NCBI GenBank assembly: GCA_049999805.1
Contig: JBNGIO010004569.1
Span: 1-26,693 of the forward strand
DNA from: Folioceros fuciformis
Lineage: Eukaryota > Anthocerotophyta > Anthocerotopsida > Anthocerotales
Reading direction: 5' to 3'
Length of the DNA: 26,693 bases
Under the pieces are notes generated by a model. The model searched no databases. It was given only the letters and a program-made list of their open reading frames with translations, and was not told the origin of the DNA. Every line of letters starts with the position of its first letter. Position 1 is the first letter of the stretch. The position numbers were made by a program, and so were the translations under genes. Shown here in pieces: positions 1-8,904 of the stretch.

Positions 1-456
1 CGATGAGCCATTGTGGCGGCTCCCGCTCTCATTACACGACCGGCTGACCGCTGCCAATCCCGTCCTGCTTGTAGAACTGTCAAAACCCGTCACCTACCAG
101 TCGAAACCCTAAACTGGCCTGCATGTGGCCATGTGGTGAACATACGCATGCATGCACGGGTTTCCCCCATGGAGAAACTGAGTCTCCTTTCATATTACAT
201 GTTGTTGCTCTAAGTTGGGCTCGCACAACTCACCGGACCTGGGGAGAACTCTTCCTGTGCATGACAATACGCCATGTTCTGTGGGAATGTGGGTGGCTCT
301 TTGATGCAGCTCAGCTCGGGCATTTGGCATTGTTCTGATAGTTGGTGCTTGACGCTTTTATCAAAGCAATTCATTCCAGGTTGTCACGGATGGCGATAGC
401 AACCTTATGTGATGTAGGGTAGTGAATTCTGGTTGTTTTCTGCTTCAAAGCATATA
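1..456. other. 5' flank of the alpha-galactosidase gene
   Basis: No convincing gene is visible. The short open frames here have no recognisable protein pattern and overlap one another in several frames. The stretch presumably holds the promoter and 5' leader of the gene that follows, but I could not pick a clear TATA box at a credible distance. Confidence 0.5.
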
Positions 457-1737
457 ATGTCTGCGAGGATGAATTTGTACGTGTTTGTCTGGTGCACGTT
501 ACTACGATTGGTTTGGAGCAGGAGGGAAGCATCGAGGTTGCCTTTTCTGCTTAGGGAGGGGGAGAAGGAATGGGATACTTCAGTATGGGGTCAGCAGATG
601 CTTGTAGGGAGGCTACGTTTGGACAATGGACTGGCTCGGACTCCGCCGATGGGATGGAACAGTTGGAACCACTTCGGGTGTAAGATTGACGAAGCCATGG
701 TGAAGGAGACCGCTGACGCCCTGGTTGATTCGGGCCTGGCAGAGCTCGGGTATGTGTATCTCAACGTGGACGACTGCTGGGCTGCGTGGGAGCGGGGCGC
801 GCATGGTGAGCTTGTGTCCCGGCCAGATACCTTTCCGTCCGGGATGGAAGCGCTGGCGGACTACGCTCACGGGCTGGGGCTCAAATTTGGGATCTACTCT
901 GATGCCGGGTTCTACACCTGCCAGCGGCAGCCAGGTTCTCTAGGGTTTGAGGAGCAGGATGCCGCACTGTTTGCGTCTTGGAAGATTGACTACCTGAAGT
1001 ACGACAACTGCTACACGGACGGCAGCGAGCCAGAAGTGCGATACCCGGTGATGCGGGATGCTTTGAACAAGACGGGCCGGCCCGTTCTCTTCTCCTTGTG
1101 CGAGTGGGGTGTGGATGACCCGGCGGAGTGGGCGGAGGGTGTGGGGAACACTTGGAGGACTACCGGAGACATTGAAGACCGGTGGGAGAGCATGGTGGAC
1201 ATCGCTCACCAGAACGACCGCTGGGCTGCGTTTGCTGGGCCTGGAGGGTGGAATGATCCGGACATGCTGGAGGTAGGGAATGGGAGAATGAACTTGGAAG
1301 AGTACCGGTCGCACTTCAGCTTGTGGGCAATGATGAAGGCACCCCTACTAATTGGGGGAGACCTCAGAACCATGACCGGTGAGTACCTGGCAATTCTGAG
1401 CAACAGGGAAGTGATAGCCGTGAACCAGGATCCTCTAGGGGTGCAGGGACGTAGGGTGAGCCTGCAGGAAGAGACGGGGCTGGAGGTGTGGGCAGGGCCT
1501 CTCTCAGAGGGCCGGGTGGCAATTTTGCTCTGGAATCGAAGCCTGCTGCCTGCTGCTATGAGTGTGTCGTGGCAGGACCTGGGTATCGAGCACTGCCAAT
1601 CAGCTGTTGTTCGGGATTTGTGGGAGCACAGGGACATCGAAATTGACGACTTGACGCTCATCCAGGCACTCGTGGGAAGCCATGGAGTGAAGATGTACAC
1701 AGTGCGTCCCATCTGGCGCCAGGTCCCGTCCATCTGA
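457..1737 (+). CDS. AGAL: alpha-galactosidase, glycoside hydrolase family 27 (single exon)
   Basis: The protein should release terminal alpha-1,6-linked galactose from raffinose-type sugars, galactomannans or galactolipids, usually in the vacuole or cell wall. The catalytic barrel begins at NGLARTPPMGWNSW (about 625) and runs through YLKYDNC, where the nucleophile Asp codon is 1003-1005, then CEWG, WRTTGDIED, where the acid/base Asp codon is 1168-1170, and GGWNDPDMLEVGNG. A beta-sandwich tail follows, with LEVWAGPLS and VVRDLWEH, and ends at TGA 1735-1737. Family length is complete and no stop or frameshift is seen. The frame is open upstream to 433 but only through a TTG, so I chose the first ATG at 457. 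ATG 469 or 598 are alternatives. Residues NLYVFVWCTLLRLVW near the N-terminus could act as a signal sequence, but this is weak. The absence of introns is odd for a plant GH27 gene. A 5' exon spliced near the pyrimidine-rich stretch at 538-556 cannot be excluded. Confidence 0.92.
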   Translation: MSARMNLYVFVWCTLLRLVWSRREASRLPFLLREGEKEWDTSVWGQQMLVGRLRLDNGLARTPPMGWNSWNHFGCKIDEAMVKETADALVDSGLAELGYVYLNVDDCWAAWERGAHGELVSRPDTFPSGMEALADYAHGLGLKFGIYSDAGFYTCQRQPGSLGFEEQDAALFASWKIDYLKYDNCYTDGSEPEVRYPVMRDALNKTGRPVLFSLCEWGVDDPAEWAEGVGNTWRTTGDIEDRWESMVDIAHQNDRWAAFAGPGGWNDPDMLEVGNGRMNLEEYRSHFSLWAMMKAPLLIGGDLRTMTGEYLAILSNREVIAVNQDPLGVQGRRVSLQEETGLEVWAGPLSEGRVAILLWNRSLLPAAMSVSWQDLGIEHCQSAVVRDLWEHRDIEIDDLTLIQALVGSHGVKMYTVRPIWRQVPSI

Positions 1738-1839
1738 CCGAGAAAGGTTACTTTTTGCTCTTTGTTGCTACTAGCAGCGAAGTGCTCTCAGGGAAGGCAA
1801 CATTTCTAGTTCTGAGGTTCGTCGAACTTCTTTCAGGTG

Positions 1840-1845
1840 AATAAA
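1840..1845 (+). terminator. possible polyadenylation signal AATAAA
   Basis: A canonical AATAAA lies 103 bases after the alpha-galactosidase stop codon, a reasonable distance for a plant 3' UTR. It is only a short motif, and no downstream element was confirmed. Confidence 0.35.
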
Positions 1846-2538
1846 ATTAACAAGATGGGGGAACGCAACTACCCTAAAGAGGTGAGACTTACCACCGAAA
1901 GGTGACCGGGCCAGCGGGGGCTAGCCCCCTGGGAATCAGATAATGAAAAGTAGCAGCATCATTGTCATTACTATTATTATAACAAACCCGTCAGCAGTCT
2001 TTTGCACTACACCACATGACATTTCACAATGCTGACATTGACGTTGTGCCCTTTAGGGATGTCACACAGCAGGAGCCAAGGACAAGCACCGACGGCAAGG
2101 CGGACCTCTTGGTCTAGGCATGGAAAAGGTGCAAGATTTGATTTTTCGTAAACGGTGGAACTAAAGTTTGGAACGGGTATCACAGGCTGTATTCTGGAAT
2201 GCTTTGTCTCAAACCTGGAAGCGGGGTTCACTTAACGACATACCACATGAGGGCCCGAGGGGCCTTCGGGCCAAGAGGAGGATACCGGGGACTGTCGAGA
2301 ATGTATTCACTGCACCCTTGACTGCGAAGATGACGTTTCTACAAGGAGAAGAGTTGGAAGCAGCCAGCTCCAATCGTCATACTCCTTACAGCACACCAGG
2401 TCCTTGTAACTTCGCTTGGTTTCGGTTTCTATGCATTTTGGAATGATGAGTAATATTCCCGCATTGTAGTTCATTAGCTTCCCTCATTGTAGTTCATTAG
2501 CTTCAGCTCGCAAACAGAACTATATCTTACAGGTGCAA
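1846..2538. other. intergenic, no gene recognised
   Basis: I see no coding pattern. The notable bits are a perfect 14-bp palindrome, GGGGGCTAGCCCCC (1916-1929), and a short direct repeat listed separately. The open frames on both strands are short and compositionally ordinary. Confidence 0.5.
2462..2504. repeat. 20-bp direct repeat, period 23
   Basis: The 20-mer CATTGTAGTTCATTAGCTTC occurs exactly at 2462-2481 and again at 2485-2504, separated by three bases. This is a simple recent local duplication. Confidence 0.95.
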
Positions 2539-2799
2539 AACTGCTCAACGTCAAAAAGTCATGAGTCCAAAAGATCGAAAACTGAGGTAAGGTGAAGAAG
2601 TCGTAAGTTCCACAGGCAGAAGACTGAGCAAGGTCAAGAAGCCATAAATTCAACAGGCAGAAAACTGAGCAAGGTCAAGAAGTCATGAGATCGAAAGGTA
2701 AAAGGCTGAGTAAGGTCAAGAAGTATTAAGTTCAGCAGGTAGAAAGGTTAAGCTATAAGTTCAACAAGGAGAAAACTGAGCAAGGTCGAGAAGCCATAG
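2539..2799. repeat. degenerate ~41-bp tandem repeat
   Basis: About six imperfect copies can be aligned by the core ACTGAGCAAGGTCAAGAAG followed by a variable 'cata..ttcaacaggcag' tail. Copies begin near 2539, 2578, 2620, 2661, 2701 and 2772, with a partial one near 2741, so the spacing is 39-42 bases. No reading frame persists through it, so it reads as an old minisatellite. Confidence 0.85.
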
Positions 2800-3357
2800 A
2801 ATGGTCCTCCCTTCCTAGAGTGACATGAAGCAGTTCATTTTTATCTGTGTTAGTTACAGCAAACTAAGAAGGGATACTTTACTACGAAAGAAAGAAATGA
2901 CAAACCTATCTACCTATCTGTCTGATTATTCAGGTGTCTGCTTCTTTTAAGTCGCAGTTTGGAGAGCGTAAACATCACATCTCTCGTTCTGTTGCGCCGA
3001 AGCCTGAGCGATACGATGGTGTTGGTAGCTTGGATATTGCAATGCAGAAACGAGACTCAAACGTGATAAAACAGGCAAGGGCTCTAGCTACACCCTGAGC
3101 CAAACGAAATCTCTATAATATCGAGTCGAAGGAACGACTGGGTGCTTTTCGTGTAGGTGATGGCAATGACTCCAGTCTAAACAACCAGCTTTTTAAGCCA
3201 GCAAAAATGTCAGCTTTTAAAGGGAAAAGAAGACTTTATTAGAAAAGTAAATAGAAAACCCCATCCACCCAAGAGAGAAGCAAGTTGTCATGTTCAGGCC
3301 CTGGGAATTGCCAGTAAGGTGTCACCATACCATCAAATAAAACCATGAAGAAACAAT
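2800..3357. other. intergenic, no gene recognised
   Basis: No protein pattern, RNA gene or long repeat is visible here on either strand. Confidence 0.5.
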
Positions 3358-3675
3358 GACTCGATGGGGAAGGTGGGAACTCGGTGCACCTTGGGACTGC
3401 GGAGAACGCGTTCCCAACCGCGTTTTGAGTCAAGGACATGACGACGGTCTAGATGGTGGATCCCACCTGCCTTCCATGTGAAGGATGGAAGCTTCAAGCA
3501 ACAGCAGTGTAGCAGGGTCTGACTGGATGGGGAAGACGGGGACTCGGTGCAACTTGGGACTGTGTTGGACGCTTTGTCCCAACCGCGTTTTGAGCCAAAG
3601 AGATGACGACGGGCTAGCTGGTGGATCCCACGTGCCTTCCTTGTGAGTCAAGCAACAGGAGTGTAGCACGGACTC
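3358..3675. repeat. two-copy tandem duplication, ~155-163 bp unit
   Basis: The first copy (3358-3520) and second copy (3521-3675) share ordered blocks: GACT..GATGGGGAAG, ACTCGGTGCA.CTTGGGACTG, CCCAACCGCGTTTTGAG, ATGACGACGG, GGTGGATCCCAC, GCAACAG.AGTGTAGCA. The second is shorter, mainly through loss of bases around the 'gaaggatgg' stretch. It does not look coding. Confidence 0.85.
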
Positions 3676-3949
3676 AGAGGGATAAGCAGCAGCCACTCCG
3701 TGATGCCCACCCAGCCACTTGATATTTTAGCATGTGCAAGTGGCTCATTCACTGAGGTGATATCCACTCGTTACAGACGATACGAATAAAGAAGCGAGGC
3801 TTCAATATAAGTCCTCTCATCTGACTAACAACGAAGTCCCTCGAGATTTTTGTGACTAGCTTCGAGTGTGTGCGCTCCCAGTTCTGAACTTGCGGCTTGC
3901 TGCATCTGCTGCAAAGGGATTACACCCACATCAGATCTGGTGTGTCGGG
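3676..3949. other. intergenic, no gene recognised
   Basis: Nothing recognisable is visible. The region leads into a diverged duplicate of the 5' part of the ROCO-like pseudogene. Confidence 0.4.
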
Positions 3950-4380
3950 AAGTACTGGTAGTGCAGCGCAGCGTGGCCAGGAGGAGGAGGACTGGCACTC
4001 TCTGCCGGCTAAGCAGCTGCTTGTAGATCTGCAAGGCAATGGCTTGTCCCAACGCTGGCTACTTCATAGAGGGAAGGGATAGCCTGCTTCTCCCAAGCCA
4101 GGAGTGTGTGTGCTGTGAGCTGTGACCTGGGGACTTTGCTGCCCTGTCACAAAGAGATTATGCACACTTCATGTTTGCTGCATTGCACAGCTTAGCACTG
4201 CTTAGCATAGCGTAGCTCAGCATAGCATGGCGAAGGAGGAGGAGCACAATTGGCGCACGCTGCTGACTAAGCTGAACCCGCTACTGGTAGATCTGGGCCG
4301 GAATGCGTTGTCCCGCTCCGTAACCTTGAGGAGGATGACAACGGCGGCTACTTCACAATGCGAAGAGGAAGTTTGCGTGA
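3950..4380 (+). repeat. diverged duplicate pair at the 5' end of the ROCO-like pseudogene
   Basis: Two segments, about 3950-4082 and 4215-4380, share the order of several blocks at nucleotide and peptide level. EEEDWHSL..LLVDLQGNGLSQ is matched by EEEHNWRTL..LLVDLGRNALSR, and a downstream 'ggctacttca' block follows in both. The copies are perhaps 70-75% alike by eye. The second copy continues into LRR-like sequence, while the first stops, so the first looks like a partial tandem duplicate of the gene's 5' portion. Confidence 0.6.
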
Positions 4381-4723
4381 TGAGGACCCGAAGCGCTGGC
4401 CAGTGCGCAAGCGGGTGTTGCAATCCATTGCCAAATGTCGCAGTCTCGGCCCCATGCTATCTCCTCGACCAGACGGGCAAATCAGCTTGGTTTCTTGACC
4501 CGAGCAGCAAATCAGCTTGGTTCGGGACGCTGAAGTGTCGGTTCTGTTGGGGAGCTTGGCATCCAACCCCTTCCTCAAAGTGGATGTGTCGGAATGTCCT
4601 GGTTTTGGGAGGAGGACGGCTTGCAAGGCTGGGGCCAGCTCATTGCTTCTAGTCGAAGCTTGCAGAGGCGGGGAGCAGGGTCCATTGGGCTTGATGCACG
4701 AGATTGGGATGCATCAACACTAG
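4271..4723 (+). pseudogene. ROCO (TORNADO1-like) pseudogene, N-terminal and LRR piece
   Basis: One plus-strand frame is open from about 4271 to 4723 apart from TGA 4496-4498. It contains EEDDNGGYFTMRRGSLRDED, VLQSIAKCRSL and VLLGSLASNPFLKVDVSEC. The last two have the spacing of ribonuclease-inhibitor-type leucine-rich repeats. A 30-bp local duplication (CAAATCAGCTTGGTT at 4478 and 4508) lies around the stop. The piece is followed directly by the minisatellite. LRR sequence resumes on its far side at 7503, and the Roc and COR pieces after that suggest this was the start of the same gene. On its own this piece could be any RNI-type LRR protein. Confidence 0.5.
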
Positions 4724-4749
4724 GCGTTGGGCTTATACACCAGAGACTT

Positions 4750-5680
4750 GGTGCCCTAGTCGAAGGCTTCAACAAGGATTCTGTCCTGGAGTATTAGGAC
4801 TTGGTGCCCTAGTCGAAGGCTTCAACAAGGATTCTGTCCTGGAGTATTAGGACTTGTTGCCCTAGTCGAAGGCTTCAACAAGGATTCTGTCCTGGAGTAT
4901 TAGGACTTGATGCCCAACAAGGATTCTGTCCTGGAGTATTAGGACTTGGTGCCCAACAAGGATTCTGTCCTGGAGTATTAGGATTTGGTGCCCAACAAGG
5001 ATTCTGTCCTGGAGTATGAGGACTTGGTGCCCTAGTCGAAGGCTTCAACAAGGATTCTGTCCTGGAGTATTAGGACTTGGTGCCCAACAAGGATTCTGTC
5101 CTGGAGTATGAGGACTTGGTGCCCAATAAGGATTCTGTCCTGGAGTATGAGGACTTGGTGCCCAACAAGGATTCNNNNNNNNNNTGGAGTATGAGGACTT
5201 GGTGCCCAACAAGGATTCTGTCCTGGAGTATTAAGACTTGGTGCCCAACAAGGATTCTGTTCTGGAGTATTAAGACTTGGTGCCCAACAAGGATTTTGTC
5301 TTGGAGTATTAGGACTTGCTATCCTGGAATATTAAGACTTGATGCCGAACAAGGATTCTGTCCTGGAGTATTAGGACTTGGAGCTCAACAAGGATTCTGT
5401 CGTGGAATAGTAGGACTTGGTGCCCAACAAGGATTCTGTCGTGGAGTATTAGGACTTGGTGCCCATCAAGGATTCTATCCCGGAGTATTAAAACTTGGTG
5501 CCCATCAAGGATTCTGTCCTGGAATATGAAGACTTGATGCCCAACAAAGATTCTGTCCTGGAGTATAAGAACTTGGTGCCCAACAAGGATTCTATCCCGG
5601 AGTATTTGGACTTGGCACCCTACAAGGATTTGGTCTTAGAGTATTTGGAATTGTTGCCCTAAACGAAGGATGCAATCTTT
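4750..5680 (+). repeat. minisatellite block with 53-bp and 39-bp units
   Basis: Unit starts at 4751, 4804, 4857 and 4910 are 53 bases apart. From 4910 the step is 39 (4949, 4988, 5027), then 53 again to 5080. The short form lacks a 14-bp piece around 'tagtcgaaggcttc'. In 39-bp runs one frame gives a 13-residue repeat (VPNKDSVLEYEDL), but neighbouring units carry TAG or TAA, so the block is not a gene. Confidence 0.9.
5175..5184. other. assembly gap (10 N)
   Basis: Ten N bases sit inside a minisatellite unit. The length is probably a placeholder, and the unit count is unknown here. Confidence 0.98.
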
Positions 5681-5857
5681 GTGCCCAAAGTCGAAGGCTT
5701 CAACAAGGATGCGCAACCTTGGTGCCTACGTTGAAGACTTCAATAAGGATGCCACCCTAATGCCCAAGCTGAATGCTTCAACAAAGAGGCTTCAATAAGG
5801 ATGCCACCCTAATGCCCAAGCTGAATGCTTCAACAAAGATGGCACGATGGTACCCAC

Positions 5858-6140
5858 GTCGAAGGCTTCAACCACGATACCTACCCTAGTGCCCGTATCG
5901 AAGGCTTCAACCACGATGCCTACCCTAGTGCCCGCGTCGAAGGCTTCAACCATGATGCCTACCCTGGTGCCCGCATCGAAGGCTTCAACCACGATGCCCA
6001 CCCTGGTGCCCGTGTCGAAGGCTTCAACCACGATGCCCACCCTGGTGCCTGTGTTGAAGGCTTCAACCACAATGCCCACCCTGGTGCCCGTGTCCAAGGC
6101 TTCAACCACGATGTCCACTCTGGTGCCCATGTCGAAGGCT
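5858..6140 (+). repeat. 39-bp minisatellite block open in both directions
   Basis: About seven units of exactly 39 bases begin near 5858, 5897 and onward, with the core GAAGGCTTCAACCACGATGC. Because 39 is 13 codons, one plus frame reads VEGFNHDAYPGAR-like repeats and a minus frame reads VGIVVEAFDTGTR-like repeats without stops. This openness follows from the period and is not evidence of a protein. Confidence 0.9.
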
Positions 6141-6420
6141 TCAACAAGGATGCTCCCTTGGTGCCCAAGTCGAAGGCTTCAACAAGGAGGCCACCTTGGT
6201 GCCCAAGTTGAAGGCTTCAACAAGGAGGCCACCTTGGTGCCCAAGTCGAAGGCTTCAACAAGGATTCTACCCTGGTGCCCAAGTCGAAGCCTTCAACAAG
6301 GATTTTACCCTGGTGCCCAGTCGAAGGCTTCAACAAGGATTCTACCCTGGTGCCCAAGTCGAAGGCTTCAACAAGGAGTCTACCCTAGTGCCCAAGTCGA
6401 AGGCTTCAACAAGGAGTCTA

Positions 6421-6740
6421 TCATGTGCCCTAGTCTATGTCTATCATGTGCCCTAGTCTGCGNNNNNNNNNNTGTACGTCTATCATGTGCCCTAGTCTAT
6501 GTCTATCATGTGCCCTAGTTTACCCTCTTGCCCAAGTTGAAGGTTTCAACAAGGAGTCTACCCTCCTGCCCAAGTTGAAGGTTTCAACAAGGAGTCTACC
6601 ATGTGCCCTAGTCTACCCTCGTGCCCAAGTCGAAGGCTTCAACAAGGAATCTACCATGCGCCCTAGTCTACAATGTGGCTTCAACAAGGAATCTATCATG
6701 CGCCCTAGTCTACAATGTGCCCTAGTTGAAGACTTCAACA
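6421..6740 (+). repeat. minisatellite block with embedded ~23-bp subrepeat
   Basis: The subrepeat TCTATCATGTGCCCTAGTCT recurs at about 23-base steps around 6418-6520 and again, changed to TCTACCATG, between 6595 and 6720, mixed with normal 38-bp units. An N gap lies in the middle. Confidence 0.85.
6463..6472. other. assembly gap (10 N)
   Basis: Ten N bases within the 23-bp subrepeat block, probably marking an unresolved repeat length. Confidence 0.98.
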
Positions 6741-7481
6741 AGGAGTGTACTTTGGTACCCTAATCCAAGGCTTCAACAAGGATTCAACCTTGGTATTCTA
6801 GTCCAAGGCTTCAACAAGGATTCAACCTTGGTATTCTAGTCCAAGGCTTCAACAAGGATTCACTCTTGTTACCCTAGTCCAAGGCTTCAACAAGGATTTA
6901 GTCTCGGTAGCCTAGTCCAAGGCTTCAACAAAGATTCAGTCTCGGTAGCCTACACCAAGGATTCAAGATTCAGCCTCGGTAGCCTAGTCCAAGGATTCAA
7001 CAAGGATTCAATCTCGGTAGCCTAGTCCAAGACTTCAACAAGGATTTAGTCTTGGTAGTCTAGTCTAAGCCTTTAACAAGGATTTAGTCTCAAGAGCCTA
7101 ATCCAAGGCTTTAACAAAGATTCAGTCTCGGTACCCTAGTCCAAGGCTTCAACAAGGATTTAGTCTCGATACCCTAGTCCAAGGTTTTAATAAGGATTCA
7201 GTCTTGGTACCCTAGTCCAAGGCTTCAACAAGGATTCGGCTTTAACAAGTATTTAGTCCAAGTGCCCTAGTCGAAGACCTCAACAAAGATTCGGTCTAGG
7301 TGCCTTGGTCGAAGACCTCAACAAGGGTTCAACCTAGGAGCTCTCCTTTAACAAGGATTTTACCCTAGTGCCCAAATTGAAGGCTGAGTTCAACAAGGAT
7401 TTTGTCCTAGTGCCCTAGTCGAAGACTTCAACAAGGATTGTGCCTTAGTGTAGGCTGCTACCTTTTCCTTCTCCTAGTGCA

Positions 7482-7498
7482 CCCTAAACCCTAAACCC
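7482..7498. repeat. short interstitial telomere-type motif
   Basis: CCCTAAACCCTAAACCC, a little over two copies of the Arabidopsis-type telomere repeat, lies between the end of the minisatellite and the resumed LRR reading frame. It could be chance, a telo-box-like element or a repair insertion. Confidence 0.6.
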
Positions 7499-7502
7499 TT
7501 GG

Positions 7503-7700
7503 ATGCACCTTGTCCGGTTGCTCGAATTATGCAAATCACTGCGTGTCCTTCGCTTGCCACTTCTCGGATGGCAATGTCTCTTTCAAGAAATGGTTGTTGT
7601 AGAGGGCAACGCATCTCTGAATAAGCTTGACGTTAGCCAATGGAAGGCTCTGGACAATGACCTCTTCAGAGACTTGATGCAGTGCAAGTTTGAGACCGTT
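7503..7700 (+). pseudogene. ROCO-like pseudogene, LRR piece after the minisatellite
   Basis: The frame starting at 7503 gives LLELCKSLRVLRLP, then an insertion-like stretch, then NASLNKLDVSQW and ALDNDLFRDLMQC, which fits RNI-type LRR repeats. After about 7700 the next conserved sequence is in another frame and already belongs to the Roc domain switch II region. The P-loop part of the GTPase therefore appears to be deleted here. Confidence 0.55.
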
Positions 7701-7702
7701 GC

Positions 7703-8110
7703 ATGCAAGTTTCAAATTGGAATCTTGCCGAACAAGCTCACAATGGACTTCTGCAATATAACCTCTTTCTGAAGCACAACCAAACATGTGTCTTCGTCTT
7801 TGCCTTCAGCGCATCTGATGTCCGGAAATCCCATCAACTCCCTCCACCTGAGATGTTGCAGGACAGGTTCAAAACCAGCTTGCTGTTCTTGCTTCGTTTC
7901 ATCAAGTCAGATCCTGGGCTCTACGTTGCCTCAAATATTTGTGGTGGCAACTCATGTGGATCAGATGAAAGCTTCTGATGCGCTAGTAGTACGGGATCTC
8001 CTACAACCCCTTCTGGCATAGTTGGCCACCGAGTTTGAGAATGCTGTGAAATTTCAGACAACACCACTCTTCTGCAGGCATTGGACGCTCGATCTGCCAA
8101 GAGTGTTAAG
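7703..8110 (+). pseudogene. ROCO-like pseudogene, Roc GTPase remnant
   Basis: WNLAEQ followed by QYNLFLKHNQTCVFVFAFS resembles the DxxGQ switch II and following strand of a Roc domain, with the Asp replaced by Asn and the Gly by Glu. MLQDRFKTSLLFLLRFIKS and, after a frameshift near 7920, PQIFVVATHVDQ give the strand with the guanine-specificity TH.D motif. EFENAVKFQTTPLF and LDARSAKSVKP follow after an in-frame TAG (8019-8021) and another shift. The order and spacing match plant TORNADO1, as I remember the family. At least two frameshifts, several stops and the missing P-loop rule out function. Confidence 0.68.
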
Positions 8111-8904
8111 CCCTAGCTGAATGCATTCATGGAATCGTTCCCAGCTCTTTTGGCATCTATACTGTATTGGGAGCCCGAGCTCTGCAACCAATTTGATTGT
8201 TGTCCTGACTCCCTAGGGATCTCAACATCCAGCCCAACCTCTAGTGAGGACGTAACAACGTCAAACTTTGTTTGAGGAACTGCTGAGGTTCCAGATAGGT
8301 GGTGGGGTTCCAAGATGAGCGAGATAAATTAGGATGCATTCTCGCCCATTTGCATGATGTGGGCAGCATCTTCTGTTTTCAAGATATACTGTAGACGTGG
8401 TGGTGATAAACCCACACTAGGTCAGTCATAGTTTTCTAGGGTGACTTAGTCAGCGTCTAAGCAGAGCATGTCGCCGTCTACAAGTTGTTTGTGACATGCT
8501 CATTTCAGATGGATTTTTTGCCCAAAGTCTCTCCATTCCACCTTTTATGAGATTTTTCGAAGGCACGTAAGGGGAGGTCTTTGTTTTGATGGTGTGTGTC
8601 TTCAACCTGTTAACTCATATTGTAGAGGCTTGCGTAATGCAGGGTTGCCTGCGAAAGGACTTGTTTGCCGGACGCCATGGCATGCAACCTCATCAATATC
8701 GTACCGAACGTAACCTCATCAACTTCTTGTGCGATGATGCTATGCTTGTGTTTTTGGAAAGCAGTGGGGATATCGGAGAGGACAACGGAGACATTGGAGA
8801 CCATATTGATATTCTTGTGAGGTCATCCAAGAGTGAAGATGAAACTGTCGAGTTTCTCAAGGATCATGTGATTGCAAAGTTGAAATCTTTTTGTGCTTCC
8901 CCCG
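8072..8904 (+). pseudogene. ROCO-like pseudogene, COR region remnant
   Basis: Pieces in changing frames keep the order expected for the COR part of a plant ROCO protein. LDARSAKSVKP and SFPALL..EPELCNQ occupy 8072-8200. CILAHLHDVGSIFCFQDIL lies at 8335-8391, like the typical 'CLH..G.V.yF.D' motif. A frame from 8586 contains GDIGDHIDILVRSSKSEDET and FLKDHVIAKLKSFCAS. Stops occur at 8273, 8392 and elsewhere. At about 8890-8915 the sequence passes straight into a copia gag. The missing tail of the gene resumes at about 15875. Confidence 0.65.

Larger units (their letters stand above)
4750..7445 (+). repeat. ~2.7-kb minisatellite, ~38-53-bp units
   Basis: The array is built on the core GTCGAAGGCTTCAACAAGGA followed by a variable part ending in 'ggtgccc'. 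Roughly 65 units are present (an estimate from array length over unit length). Subfamilies occupy separate blocks: 53/39-bp 'ggattctgtcctggagtat' units (4750-5680), 39-bp 'aaccacgatgcc' units (5858-6140), 38-bp 'aaggaggccacc' and 'aaggattctacc' units (6140-6420), units with an extra 'atcatgtgccctagtct' subrepeat (6421-6740), and 'gtccaaggcttcaac' units (6741-7445). Two 10-N gaps sit inside it, so the true length is uncertain. Confidence 0.95.

Noticed and set aside
433-456. Start of the alpha-galactosidase at 433
   Set aside because: The codon is TTG, and the first ATG in frame is at 457.
613-1733. Minus-strand open frames across the alpha-galactosidase
   Set aside because: They are antisense shadows of a GC-rich coding region and show no protein pattern.
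1916-1929. Palindrome GGGGGCTAGCCCCC as a regulatory hairpin
   Set aside because: It is perfect but short and without context, so I list it only as an observation.
5077-6763. Open frames of 60-223 codons in the minisatellite as genes
   Set aside because: They arise from the 38-39-bp period, run in several frames and both strands, cross N gaps, and have no conserved domain.
4750-7445. CRISPR-like array
   Set aside because: The units are contiguous degenerate tandem repeats with no unique spacers, and the context is plant DNA.
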